From positions 16,942,931 to 17,006,930 of the forward strand of contig CAIIXF020000003.1 in assembly GCA_903813345.2 (NCBI GenBank): a stretch of DNA of 64,000 bases. The letters run 5' to 3'. A model generated the notes under the pieces. It saw only the letters and a list, made by a program, of their open reading frames with translations, made no database searches and had not been told where the DNA came from. This document shows, piece by piece, positions 1 through 12,176 of the stretch. The position numbers and the translations under genes were made by a program. This stretch comes from Owenia fusiformis (lineage: Eukaryota > Annelida > Polychaeta > Sabellida > Oweniidae). The number at the start of each line of letters is the position of its first letter. The stretch's first letter is position 1.

Positions 1-1832
1 TCTGGTATCTTAAATACTGTATGAGTGCATCAAAATCATGACAAAATCTTTTTGGATCACATACTACTTTTGAAATGTTAATAGTTGTCATTGTCTCTCA
101 TTCAACTCATTTTACTACCATTGGTTACTTTAGAACTCTTTTATATCTCGTTTAGAGGTTACCAAATGTATGATATGACAAAATCAAATGATTCAGGAAA
201 TTAAATTATTAAATGTTATCATTTCAGATTTAAGAGGAGATGAAAGAGCTGATACAAGAGGCTTGATGCAATGCGCTAAAGAACGCCCTCTAAATTACCA
301 TCCCACAAACGGACATTTCTCAATATTAGCTATTTTTGCAGTCTTAGATTCAGGGATTCTTCGCCGTTATGATAAGCATATAGCAAGGACATATGTGACT
401 TATTCAGGTTTTTATGCAAATTAGCCTGGGAAAGTTTCTATTCATTCAATACTATTGGCACAAATGGAAATATCCAGGCTTTTGTACCAATGTTCCGAAT
501 AAACTAATTTTTAAAGACAAGAATGCATGAAATTACAGTGCTACATTCATTATTTTAATGTCATTGCACAACCTTTTGCCATATGACATTATAGCAAAAA
601 AATTAATTATTTAAAACGTTTGAATTTCGTGTATTCAATGATGTACTTGTAATAAAGTAGAGGTAAAATATTTACTCCACCGTCTTATGTGCTTACATGT
701 ATGTATAACTCTCATAAATATATTTGGATTGTAAAACTCAGACACATACATAAATACTGGTGATAAGGGTATTTATAAAATACAGAGCATATTATAAATG
801 TAACAATGTAACGATAACAAAATATGGCGGATGGTAAAGCCAGCATGTCTTCTTTCTTGCCTAAAGGCAATATTCAAAGATAAGATTTCCTTTTAAACTA
901 GTTCCATTCGGTGACGTATATATGGATGGTTATAAAGACTGGGTCAAATCTGCCAGGTGGTCTACAAGAAACAGAATATAAGCTGTAAAGCTACCGACTG
1001 AGATATCCAAGTTCATAATTTTTGTGTTTTCTCAGTACATGTGCCTCAGAGCCACTCAAAAATATTAACTGTAAGTAAACTGTGTATAAACAAGGCATAA
1101 AATGACAAATCCAGAACACGAACATGGTGTATATCATAAATAATAAGGTTTCAAATGCAATGTCGTTAGACGACTACGTATGACTTCTACCGAATTCTAT
1201 GGACGGTAACGTATTGTATTAGTTGTACATAAGATATTTAGCGGACGGTTACGTGCCTGTACATCTGTCAAGTCAAGGTTGCTAGATCTGGTAGCCTCTT
1301 TCCATGTTATAGTTATAATGGGTAAGAAATAGAATATTGAATTTCCTATATTTGTTTTCACGACTCGCAAGAGACGCTCTTGTTTCAGCCTCTATAGGGC
1401 AAGGAAAAAAACTGTCGCTTGCTTTATTTATGAAACCAATGAAAATGTATAAGATAGCAATGAAGAGGCAAAAGAAGATTAAGGATCAAGTACTGATGAA
1501 GATGACAAAATTAATAACAATGAATCGAGGTTTCATATTTGAATCAGGTTCGTGTAACCGTCCATCAATTTTTTACGTTACCGCAAATTCAAAATACATT
1601 ATTATGGCTTGAGTAGAACATATTAGGTGGTTTCCAATGTTCAATTGGCTTTGTATGATCGTATGTAGGTTACATCTATATACCCCAAGGTTTTTAGGCA
1701 ATGTAGACCATGCCCTAACAACAAAAATGAACAAGTTACTAAATTTGTGTAGTTTTGAATTTCAAACTCGACAGTGTTTCTCTTATTTAATGTTATCCCC
1801 GGGCATCAATTTGAAAGACTACGTTCTAAATA
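1..1832. other. non-coding, no recognisable gene
   Basis: AT-rich sequence in which the short open frames (for example 188-424 and 1337-1612) show no domain, no codon bias and no splice context. Short motifs resembling 'gacggtaacg' recur at about 1200, 1250 and 1555, but no element boundary could be drawn. I see no supported feature here. Confidence 0.5.
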
Positions 1833-1834
1833 TA

Positions 1835-2443
1835 CAGAGTGTCAAATAAGTCCCGTCCCCCCTGCTACAGCTAGAACCTTAATAGATGGTGCCTAGTGTG
1901 ATATACCATTGAAAAGATCATCCCAAGTTATGTTAACTCACCAACTCTCAAGTATTTTTGATGAAATTCACCTATATTTTCATGATGTCTTTTATAGTTA
2001 GCGTAACCTCCTTTAAGCAGCTTTTTGCGTCAAAATGAGAAGGATTTGACCTTAGAAATATGTCAAAAGCTAATATTTTTCACATTCCACTTGTAACAAA
2101 ACGGTTTTCACCACTTTCCTTGCTCCCTTATTTTCTACACATCTACCCCTATCCAGGAATTGGTTAAATTCATTGCCATATACATATGTAGTCATATTTA
2201 GGTTCTTTGTGACTCTTCCTATACCCGATTCTTAAAATCCTGTCAAATACGCCAAATTGCCATATTTCTAGGCCTATGGTCACCTCAGTTGATACAATGT
2301 AAAATTTGTGAGATTGATTGACATGTGTCAGATATGTGCTAACCAACGTAACTTTGGAAGACCTTTCCAATGATATATCACACTTGGCACCATATATCTT
2401 GGTTTTGGCTGTAGAGGGGGGATGGGACTTATTTGACACCCTG
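1835..2443. mobile_element. mariner-type MITE with ~105-bp terminal inverted repeats
   Basis: The ends read CAGAGTGTCAAATAAG (left) and, on the complement, CAGGGTGTCAAATAAG (right). About 105 bp at each end pair as imperfect inverted repeats. The element is flanked by the dinucleotide TA at 1833-1834 and 2444-2445, the target duplication expected for Tc1/mariner elements. No transposase frame survives, so this is a non-autonomous copy. It shares the 'CAGGGTGTC' terminal core with the elements at 9317, 33637, 56702 and 63055. Confidence 0.8.
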
Positions 2444-2445
2444 TA

Positions 2446-3632
2446 CATTACTGAATGCATCACCGAATGCGACGCTTACATAAATCGTTCATCCTTTCAT
2501 TGATACACAGTAGTAGAAAATAATGCACTAACCTTAATTTTCTCTTCCATCGCGGCCATTTTATTGGATAAATCAGTGAACGTAGCCGTCCAACCTCGTT
2601 TTCAGAGGTGGTGTAACCGTCATGCTATAACACCGTGAGTTTGGTGTCTCAAGTATATCTACTTTTTATATACTACTTATATATTTAAAAAAAATGTGTA
2701 CGTTAATTGTGATGTTTAAGTCCACCAGTAGATCTAACTCAACACCTACAAAATATTTGGCAACTAAAGTCACTTTTCTTACCCCTTGGTCGTGTGATTA
2801 GTTAGTCACAAGTTTGAGAAGTAAAATGGATTCAAACATCAGCATGATTTTAACAAGGTATCATATGGTCACTTGATTCACTTCCGGTTACCGAGTGAAT
2901 GAAGGGGATTATATAGACCCTAGCTGACATTACTTCAGTGGGCTACAAAGAAAAGAGACACTGAGATCAACTTTCTATGGAATATTTTTACTGCAATATT
3001 CCCTGTCATGCCTATTTTCTAAAAGGTTTAACAGTTCTGACTTTAGTTCATGATAATCATTTGATTTATATATTTATTTGGCATTAATTTTGAACAGTAA
3101 ATCACCATGTGATTGTTTATGTATTTGATTAATTGCCAAGTACTTTGTAATACTTAGTTTTTTGATTTATGTTTAGAGATTTCTAGACATCCACTTCAGA
3201 ATTAGAACATATTTCAATGATGTGAATTTTACTAACCAGATAATCCAATGTAAGTCTCATTGAAAATACAAAGGCAGTTTGAGTCTATATAATATGAGAC
3301 GAGTTGACATTCATTGGACCTATTAATGCAGCATAGGCTGGTCTGATCTCTAAAAATGAAAATTCGAGGTAATCATCTCTAGTTTATGGTGATTTTGAGA
3401 GAAATACTAGGAGAAAATGTTCAGTTCCAATCAAACACCGATTTTTGTGACATGCTTGAGACCACAAAATTTGACACTATTTACAATAGACTTACCAATT
3501 GTTCATTTTCAAGGCAACAGCCTCGATTTCCTGTTTTCCTTGTACACGTTTTCTTGAGAAGAAGCAACCATTTATTTACTTAATATTTATTTATTTAATG
3601 TCACTTTTTTAACAATGGAACTTGGAAAGGAG
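2446..3632. other. non-coding, nothing recognised
   Basis: AT-rich sequence between two repeat elements. Open frames are short and featureless. A stretch near 2760-2890 loosely resembles 14840-15080 ('actaa(a/g)gtca', 'taccccttg'), which suggests an old unclassified dispersed repeat. Confidence 0.4.
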
Positions 3633-4092
3633 TGGTAACGATATGGTGAACTTTTTGAACACACGTTTCTCTTAAACCAGTCATCAAAAAATTCTAAATA
3701 TTTGACACATTGTCAATTTAATGGTCATCTTTTGAATGGTAACAATATAATTTTGGTTGATTTTAAAAAGTATCTTGTTAATGAAATAAGAGGTTTATCT
3801 TGATTTTTATCTATTGGGGGGGGGTGTTTTAATTTTTTGAATACTTTTTTTAAATCAACCAAAAATTCCTTTGTATAACTATAATATTGAGAGGTCTAAG
3901 AAAATGTTGTATATGCTATTTTGTTCCAACAAGGTTCGGAAAGACATTTATTTCATTCTCAAGAATTGGTAGAAATGTTAACAAAAACAGTTATATAAAA
4001 TATTTCTAAATAATTTGTTTTTTACAGAATGTTTCCAATAATTGGTTTAAGAGAAAAACATTGTTGAATTCAGTTCAACATATCGATATACC
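3633..4092. mobile_element. foldback (inverted-repeat) element
   Basis: The two halves of this 460-bp stretch are imperfect complements. 'ggtaacgatatggtgaac' on the left pairs with 'gttcaacatatcgatatacc' on the right, followed by the paired 'tctcttaaacca' and 'tggtttaagaga', and further in 'tttggttgattttaaaaa' with its complement. The loop holds a short G run. No coding capacity and no clear target duplication were found. Confidence 0.65.
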
Positions 4093-4508
4093 TATCCTTT
4101 CAATCCAATGAATATAAAATCAGTATAAAATACAAAATACAATATAAAAAAATATATAAAACTAATCATAAAGCTTGAGGCTAAATTGTACTTGCCCCCA
4201 TTTTAGGAAGGTCTCATCACCAAGCATAAAGGTCAGTTTTCACTTGGGTCACCATTGATAAAATCAGAAAATAACTCAGGGGACACTGTTTACAAACACT
4301 ATAGGAAAAAAGATTCACATGCTTCTTTAGTATTCACATCGGAGCGATCTATGCCGTAATAGTCCATTTGTCATTTTCTGAACGTGGAAATATGTAAAAG
4401 TATGATGTTTTGCTGTGTAATCACTATTATTAGGGATTTATGAAGTGATTCAGCTGGGTTGCACAAAAATCAACTTTGGGGAAAAAATTATATATGCAAA
4501 GGAAGGTG

Positions 4509-5430
4509 GCCATTATCGAAATAGTGATTTTCTTCAATATTTTGAAAACTAAGCACAGAATATCGGTGTCTAAACCCAGATTTTTAGGGTCAAGGAATAA
4601 GATGGAATTGTAAAAATCAAGTTTAGAACAATTATTTTATTGTTAATGCAATAAAAGGTAGCCATTTTCAAATAGTGATTACCTTCAATATTTCGTAGAC
4701 GTAGCATAGTAGCATCACAATATTGGTGCCTAAACCTAGGTTTTCAGGGTCAAAGAATAAGATACCTTAATAAGAAAGATTAAAACAATATTGTATGATT
4801 ATGCAAATTAGGGGAGCCATTATCGAAATAGTGATCATGATTACCTTCAATATTTCGCAGACTTAGCATAGTAGCATCACAATATTGGTGTCTAAACCTA
4901 GGTTTTCTGGGTCAAAGAATAAGATACCTTAATAAAAAAAGATGAAATCTGTATTGATTGTGATTATGCAAATTAGGGCAGCCATTATCGAAATAGTGAT
5001 TACCTTCAATATTTCGCAGACTTAGCATTGTAGCATCTAAACCTAGATTTTCAGGGTCAAAGAATAAGATACCTTCATAAAAAAGATTAAATTACAATAT
5101 TGATTGTGATTATGCAAATTAGGGCAGCCATTATCGAAATAGTGTTTACGTTCAATATTTCGCAGACTTACATGTAGCAAAGTAGCATCACATCAAGGTC
5201 AAACAATAAGATACCTTAATAAAAAAAGATTAAAACAATATTGATTGTGATTATGCAAATTTGGGCAGCCATTATCGAAATAGTGATTACCTTCGATATT
5301 TCGCAGACTTTATAGTAGCATCGCAATATTAGTGTCTGAACCTAGGTTTCCAGGGTCTAAGAATAAGATACCTTAGTAAAAATTAAAATATATTGATTGT
5401 GATTATGCAAATTAGGGTGGCCATTATCTT
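4509..5430 (+). repeat. tandem repeat, ~150-bp unit, six copies
   Basis: The anchor 'gccattatcgaaatagtgat' or a close variant starts at 4509, 4661, 4815, 4981, 5127, 5268 and 5420, giving units of 141 to 166 bp. Each unit also contains 'ttcaatatttcgcagactta', 'gggtcaaagaataagatacc' and 'gattatgcaaattagg'. The length differences are internal indels. Confidence 0.9.
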
Positions 5431-5639
5431 ACAGCTATAAGACATAAGCCTATAAAATCTGAATCAAATCCATCAACCATTATTCAAGTTATATATATTT
5501 TTTCATGAAATTTTCGCAGTATAAACTTTAAAGAATTCCTAACATACAATTTTTTTATATAATATGTTTCAAATTTTTTGCTTTTGTCTTTGGAGGCTAA
5601 AGATAGATTAAAGTAAGTGTTAATTCTGACTTATAATAT

Positions 5640-5745
5640 CATTGTAATTGTGTCTCATAAGCCTTTGGAGGCTGGCCGTATAACTACGGGTGACACTGTA
5701 ATAAATAAATAAATAAATAAAAAAAAATAAAAATAAATAAATATG
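5640..5745 (+). repeat. possible retroelement 3' tail ending in (AAAT)n
   Basis: A GC-richer stretch 'ggccgtataactacgggtg' is followed by 'acactgtaataaataaataa' and a long A/T tetranucleotide run. This resembles the 3' end and tail of a non-LTR retrotransposon, as seen downstream of the LINE frame at 8691-8720. No coding part is attached, so the assignment is tentative; a plain microsatellite is the alternative. Confidence 0.4.
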
Positions 5746-6217
5746 GTAAATGCCTCATTAATTTCATTGTTATAACCTTTTATAAAATAATGTCATATTC
5801 TGTTGATGGGTCATTTTTGTCGCCATTTTTTCTAAAAAGATACGAAAAATCTAAATTATGTTCTGTCCTAATATGGTCTACAAAGATTGCAGTTTTTGAT
5901 AGGGGATCATTTATCTTTTGAAATAGTATGGTGGATTTAGAACACTAAAAACAATGAAATTAATGAGGCATTTACCATATAAAAAAGAGTGTATGTTAGG
6001 AATGCTTTAAAGTTTATACTGTGAAAATTTCATGAAAGAATATTCAAATTTAAGAAAGTTATTCAGAAAATAGAGAGGCATGACTTGTTCTGGCCAGGCT
6101 ACTAGTATATAATTTTTTCCCCAAACTAAATTTTTCATAAATTGACCATTAAACATCGTACTTTTAATAATTTCTAGGTTCACCATAGGATGTATGGGGG
6201 TGACAAATGGACTATAA

Positions 6218-7065
6218 GCCTTCTAGTACAATAGGTTCACTATCATCGACTTCAAGAGGTTTCTCAACAATTGCCGCAATGTGCAATTATGCATCGATCC
6301 AGAAAATTGACAGTCCGGATGTGGAGGATCTGTACATTCATCTTGATCCATGAGGTTCCTCCATGGACAATGATTTTTCCCACCATTATCTCGGAAACCA
6401 ACTCGGAAGCCCGCTCGGAAGTAGGCAATCTGAATGTATTACACTTAAGATTTCGTAGGCATCCGCATACAACACGGGGCATGCAATTTATACAGAGATT
6501 AAGAAAACACAAGAGGCGGGATACATATTTAGATTCATCATGCTAAACTCTTCAAATCTCAACATGCCGTGCTTGTATGAACTCGATTCGCATCTTGTTT
6601 TCTAGTAATCTACTGCTTGATAATTTATATACCCCTTGATTTAACTTTTTTATGTAAATTAATGATACAAGGTTACGGGGTCAGGCGATAAAGTTAGCGT
6701 CATCTTGGTGAAGAAGGTATGAGTGCGTTGTGAACGACACCGCAACCGCACCGCAATCAGTTCTAGATTTGATGTCTAGACACGTCTTGATGGATCGGGA
6801 GGTAAGGCGATTGATTCTACAATATTGTAAACATATGGACATTTTATGATTATACTTAATCATCTGCTTATTTGATCATCTTCGCACGCTCGGTCTTCAT
6901 TGAGTTCATCCGACGGGAGCCGAGTAAACGAAGATGTATTTGATTGTATTTGTAAGAAATGAAAATGTCCAACTTAACGCTCATTGCATATTTGTAGATA
7001 TTCTCTTGATGGCATGCCATAGAAATCTGGCGTCGTTTATCACAGATGTAATTACGTTTGTGAAG
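6218..7065. other. non-coding, nothing recognised
   Basis: Overlapping open frames on both strands (6264-6546) lack domains and are probably fortuitous, as expected of a GC-richer patch. No promoter, RNA gene or repeat boundary could be supported. Confidence 0.4.
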
Positions 7066-7190
7066 GCCCAAGTATTCTTGGCTACCCATCTATTCTGACT
7101 CTTGCCGAAGTATACTGACCCGACCCAAGTATTCTGAGTTTACTTATTTTTTCGAATACACTCGATAGATGTCCGCGTTCGTTTTTTAAT
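7066..7190. repeat. dispersed repeat, inverted partner at 23143-23262
   Basis: About 120 bp containing 'acccatctattctgactctt', 'ccaagtattctgagt' and 'tcgaatacactcgatagatg' match the complement of 23143-23262. The two copies are therefore in opposite orientation 16 kb apart. Family unknown. Confidence 0.75.
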
Positions 7191-7275
7191 CATTTGTCGA
7201 TGGATTCCACGTATATTCAAAAGATGGCTCCTGGAATTAATTTGGAAACCGCTCATGTTTTTATAAATGATATAG

Positions 7276-8604
7276 ATGACTACCACTTTACTTAATATTA
7301 TCCAGGAATCTAAAGCAGGTTGTCAAATCAATAACATAATTGTATCATGTCCTTCTTTTGCTGATGATACAGTTCTTATAGCTTATCATGCAAAATCAAT
7401 GCAAAAAATGTTAGATATTGTATATGATTATAGTGTGAAATGGAGGTTCCAATACCATCCGGATAAGTGTCAAGCAATCGTTTTTTCAAATAAGAAGCAT
7501 GCAAACAAACCCATTTTGTCTCTTGGTGATAGGACCATTGAAGTGAATGACACTGTACAACATTTAGGCCTGCCTTTAGCGAATAAGTCACATATTTCCC
7601 ACGTTGAAAATTCCCTTTCAAAAGGCAGAAGAGCTATCAATGCCTATATTGGAGTGTCATCCACTGTTAATAATCCTACAAATCCTCTCACTGTCTCTCG
7701 CTTATATTGGACATGCTGTGTCCCATCTATAACGTATGGTATGGAACTCTTACCACTAAATGAATCTGAGTTAGAGTGCCTTGAAAGTGGCAACAGGGGA
7801 ATAGCTAAGAAAATTCAAGGAATCCCCAAGACCACTAGCAACGCAGCCTCAACTTCAATTTTAGGATGGCATTCTTTAACCTCGAACATTGTTATAAGTA
7901 AACTTATGCTTTTATGGCAACTTTTATCTTTACCATTTCCAAGTATTTACAAGAAACTTATCATTTTACGCCTCCTTAGTGCAACATACGAAGATCTCAA
8001 CAAATTTTCTCCTATAGGGAATTGTATTAAGATGGCAAAAGCATATCAGCTAGATGAAATGGTCTATGAAATGTTTAATGGACACGTCTATTCAAAGTTA
8101 CAGTGGAAAAATATTGTGAAGAGTAAGGTACATTTATTTGAATTACGTAACTGGCAAATTGAATGTATATTGTCAAGAAAATTGCCATTGTTCAGAATAG
8201 TAACCCATGACATCCAGCCTATAATATGGTGGAAGGTAGCTAAATTAGATCCTAGAATTTTGAAGTGTTGCAGGACGGTGGTTAAACTACTGTTGGGAGA
8301 AGGAAACATAATGATTAATGTCAATAGGTGGTCTAACGGAAAAATTTCTGTATTATGTAAAATGTGCTATAAAGAACCAGAAACACTATCACACATGATA
8401 CTGGACTGTGAAGGTCATGATGCTTTAAGATCTAATATTTTGGAAATTGTACATAATATCTTCAAACCAGCACGAAATTATCCAAAAGAGATGATTCTTG
8501 GAGCAATTTTTGGTGCAGGGGAGATATTTGATGTCGAGGAATATAAGCAAATTGCTGTTTACATCCATAAAATGTACATAAATAGACCAGAGTCTGGTCT
8601 GTAA
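7276..8604 (+). pseudogene. LINE ORF2 fragment: C-terminal half of a non-LTR reverse transcriptase
   Basis: This open frame of about 440 codons starts just before the reverse-transcriptase catalytic motif, seen as FADD at residues 28-31 after 'VSCPS'. The thumb region follows, with 'HLGLPLA' near residue 97 and 'WTCCVPSITYGMELLPL' near 155. It ends with a Cys/His cluster, C-x2-C-x(9)-H-x(4)-C, near residue 350-370, as in the C-terminal zinc knuckle of jockey/I/CR1-like LINEs. The endonuclease and the first half of the reverse transcriptase are missing, which is the usual 5' truncation of a target-primed copy. No internal stop has accumulated, so the insertion is fairly recent. The clade is not resolved. 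Confidence 0.9.
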
Positions 8605-8720
8605 CTATAATTAAATGGCATATCATATACATATGTTATAATTGTAACTAAATAATGTAAAATTTATTTAAACACATCAAATATGGTGGATAAAATAAAT
8701 AAATAAAAAAAAAAAAACAA
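8605..8720 (+). other. 3' UTR and A-rich tail of the LINE copy
   Basis: After the stop codon about 85 bp of AT-rich sequence run into 'ggataaaataaataaat' and a poly(A)-like run at 8691-8727. This is the expected 3' end of a target-primed non-LTR element and marks the right boundary of the insertion. Confidence 0.75.
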
Positions 8721-9314
8721 AAAAAAACCACGTGTCGGAATGTAAAAAAGAAAAATTACAAGATTGAATATGTGTGTTGTATCATACATAAGGTAAAACG
8801 CTATGGCCGATCTGGCGGAAGGCCTTTGGAGGGCCCCAAAAAGTGAGGGCCGAAAAACTTATACGGCACAAGATCTGCTTCTCTCCACATAAATTGCTTA
8901 AAATGCTTCAATTAGTTGTAAAAGTCGGTACACTTTCTTCAATTAGTTGTAAAAGTCGGAAAACTTTGAGCAATTAAGGTAACAACTTGGCATTACTGGG
9001 CATTATTTATTTGGACATTGTTTTTTATAAACTGGGCTCAAATTTTCAGATTTAGGACCCCCTACTCTTGATTTTCAGATCCGCCCCTGGAACGAATATA
9101 TTTTTTACAGTCACTGTATATGCTAAAATGTTACTGTACACAGAGAAATATACTTCATTTCCCATCATTTTTGTTTTCGAGATAATAATGTTATTTATCT
9201 TATTTGACTTAGTTTGTTGACAAAATATTAATAAGTAGAATGCGTACTGTTAAAAAATCATTGTTAAATTATTTAAAAGGATGAGATTTCGTTGATTTAT
9301 TTCTGAAAGATTAC
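8721..9314. other. non-coding with a small satellite outpost
   Basis: Around 8800-9090 there are 'gagggccccaaaaagtgagg' and 'cagatccgcccctgg', related to the element at 62370-62660. Embedded at about 8896-8990 are two to three units of the 31-bp satellite of 17220-19975, in its reverse orientation. No gene is visible. Confidence 0.55.
8896..8990 (-). repeat. isolated units of the 31-bp satellite
   Basis: 'cttcaattagttgtaaaagt' followed by 'cggtacactttc' is repeated. This is the same sequence and phase as the reverse-oriented part of the large array that starts at 19374. It shows that the satellite has dispersed locally. Confidence 0.85.
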
Positions 9315-9316
9315 TA

Positions 9317-9958
9317 CAGGGTGTCCCGAAAGTATTGGGCCCCCCAAGGCAGACATATACCAGTATCATCATAGTATGTGTCATATATCATTTTAAAGCT
9401 TATCCAAAGTTACATTGATTCGCCAAGTATCATGGTTCAACTCTCAAATGTGAAAAAATTACAGGCATTTCAAAATTTAGTGTTTGGTCAAAATTAAGTT
9501 AAATTTTACACCAAATCACTAGTCAATGTGTCCTCCCGGGCCATCTTAACAGCAGCAATTCTTTTCGGGTCGGAGGGATATTGAGTTGTAAAAAGAGAAT
9601 GATGAGGGTAGAAACTCTAAGGAAACTCTTCTAAAGTCCCTTAACAGGTTTTAAGAGGGTTATAAAATTCCACACCCCTATTTGAAGGGCTTTTAAGGTC
9701 ATATCTGAAAATAATTGCTGCTGTTAACATGGCCAAGGGGGGACACATTGACTAGTAATGTGGTGTAAAATTGAACTTTATTTCGACAAAACACTAACTT
9801 TTAAATTGAGTGTAACTTTTTCCCATTTGGGAGTTAAACCATGATACTTGGCAAATCAATGTAACTTTGGATAAGCTTTAAAATGATATATGACAAATAC
9901 TATGAGGACACTGGATTATGTCTGCCTAAGGGGGGCCCCATACTTTCGGGACACCCTG
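9317..9958. mobile_element. mariner-type foldback MITE, TA target duplication
   Basis: The ends read CAGGGTGTCCCGAAAGTA and its complement, bounded by TA at 9315-9316 and 9959-9960. The inverted arms are unusually long (about 250 bp each), leaving only about 110 bp of loop. Arm sequences such as 'catatatcattttaaagctt' and 'ttttacacca(a/c)at(c/t)actagtcaat' are nearly identical between the arms. No transposase remains. Confidence 0.88.
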
Positions 9959-10399
9959 TATACGCTAATATAAAGAGTTTACAGTAATAGAAGGAACCAA
10001 ACTGCTTTTAAGAGGGGGGGGGGTGTATAGAGATATTGTATATCGTATAAGAGGCTGAAAATTTATTGTATATTGTATAAGAGGGGGCAACATTTATCGT
10101 ATATGGTATAAGAGGTGTAAAAAATATGGTATATGGTATTTTAGAAAATATGGTATATGGTATCTAGAATTAAAGAAGGCTAATTATGAAGAAATTGTAC
10201 CCTAAAGTTCCCCCATTGTGCCAACTCTCTTACTGTAACCGTGTTGGAAAAACATGGAAAAGTAGTCTCTATAATTGTCTTCAAATTCAAGGTCAATCGA
10301 TACTGTTAGTTTAAAGAAAATTCCTCTCAAACTAAGAGTTTTGTGCCCTTTTCCATTCAAATTTTCACAGGAGGTGTTAAATACAGTCTCAAATAAGAA

Positions 10400-11351
10400 T
10401 CACGCCCGGTGATCGGAAGAAATGAACGGAGGGGGGAGTAGATCTAGCTGATTTTCGGTAGAAAGTTCAACAAATCTTGAAGATTTATTTTTTCAAGAGA
10501 AAGTTTACAATTAATTGGCTAAATGAATAGACGCAGTGGACGGGGGAATATGTTAAGTCTTTTTGGATTTTTTTTAACTGTGGAGTTCTAAAATAAAAGA
10601 TCTATTAAAAAAGTGCAGCGTCGCCAACATGCAAATGCCAATGTTTTTGCTATAAATGAACCAACAGGGGTCTCCACGACCTGTAATAAATACTTGTAAG
10701 TGAAGTAATTATCACAAAACTATTGGGTTTTGTAAAACATGTTACCATACGTTATATAAAAAGTAATCGAAAATTATTAAAATTGAATGGAGGGGGGGGA
10801 GTAATTTGTCTATAAGACATATGAAAACTTCCAATAAATCCATATGTCCCCATTTTTCACTTTTCAGAGTTGTAACATCAAGTTACTGAGAAAGTGAGTT
10901 CATTTTTCAAGTACACGAATTTGTGGAAATTTCTTCCACCTTAAAGACATTATACTCCCCCCCTCCGTTCAATTTGAACTATTTTCGATTATTTTTTATC
11001 TATCAGTTTGAAAATGATTTTAAAAAACCGGCAATGAATTTTGTGATATAAAAATGTCGCTTATATATTTATTACATGTCGTGCAGACCATTGTTGCTTG
11101 ATTTATAGCAAAAACATTGGCATTTGCACGTTGGCGACGCTGCGCCTTTTTTAATAGACCTTTTATCTTAGAACTCCATCAGTTCAAAAAAAATCCAAGA
11201 AGACCTAACATATTTCCCTGTGCACTGCACCTATTCATGTAGCCATTCAATTGTAAACTTTTGCTTGAAAAAATAAATCTTCAACATTTGTTGAATTTAC
11301 CGAAAATCAGCTACTCCCCCTCCGTTCATTTCATCAGATCACCGGGCGTGA
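10400..11351. mobile_element. foldback element, ~390-bp arms
   Basis: The left arm begins 'cacgcccggtgatc' and the right arm ends with its complement. Both arms carry 'gcaaatgccaatgttttt', 'gtcgccaac' and 'ggaggggg' in mirrored order. A single related arm lies at 20830-21262, so this is a dispersed family. No coding sequence. Confidence 0.85.
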
Positions 11352-11547
11352 GACTGCCAAATCTCATTGACCATCTTAACTTTGATGAAAAATATGGTCA
11401 CTATGGCTACTTGTGTTTCGGGGTATGTGGGATAAATCATGAAAATATTTGAGTATAAAGTGTTCATACAGCGCATGTTTTAATACAAGCATCACAATGC
11501 TAATATAGCATAATATAGCAAAATGTGTTTATTTGGTCTTCAAATGT

Positions 11548-12176
11548 GTTGGATTTCGGCTATTTATTGGGGATTTGAACAGGTGCATATGTTAGGCCAA
11601 TGCATTAACTCCAGATCAAGCACTCATAGAGGTAATAAAATAATTTGAACTTTGAGACAGGGAAGGTTTTTCTGAAATGTTGTCCTTATTTTCAGCCCTT
11701 TCCACATATGTTTTTTCAATGTTTGATGCACCAATATGTTGCACTTTGAGACACAGTTAACCTCTAAAATATGATTTATTTGGGATAAAGTGGAAAACAG
11801 TACATGTATTTCCCATGTTATTTTCCCATAGGGAAAACTCATGTGATCCATTGTTTTCAGCTTAATTTTGGTCATCCAAAATTGATATCTTTAAAACCCC
11901 TGCATGAATCATATTTTCATTTAAAGATCTTAACCATGTCTCAAAACGCAACAGAGTGATCGATGCAACAAACATTGAAAAACAGGTGTGGAAAGGGCTG
12001 GAAATCAGGACAACATTACAGAAAAACATGTTGATGGGGTGTTTGCACCTTCCCTGTCTTAAAGTCCAAATTATTTTATAATCTCTATGACTGCTTGTCC
12101 TGGAGTTAATGCATTGGCCTAACATATGCACCTGCTCAAATCCTCAGAAAATAGCCAAAATCCAATATATGACTGA
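11548..12176. mobile_element. foldback element, ~180-bp arms
   Basis: 'gcatatgttaggccaatgca' plus 'ttaactcc' on the left pairs with 'ggagttaatgcattggccta' plus 'acatatgc' on the right. Pairing continues inward through the 'cagggaaggt' and 'aaagggctg' blocks. The open frames on the complement at 11624-12131 are produced by this repeat and are not genes. Confidence 0.85.

Larger units (their letters stand above)
4359..6217. mobile_element. 1.9-kb foldback element carrying a tandem-repeat core
   Basis: Outer arms of roughly 150 bp pair: 'tagtccatttgtca' at 4359 with its complement ending at 6217, and 'ttggggaaaaaattatata' near 4475 with its complement near 6115. Further internal pairs are 5505-5560 with 5985-6045, and 5741-5770 with 5951-5980. 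Between them lie the ~150-bp tandem repeats (4509-5430) and an (AAAT)n tract. It has no open frame. The layout, inverted arms around a tandem array, is repeated on a larger scale at 37545-44300. Confidence 0.65.
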
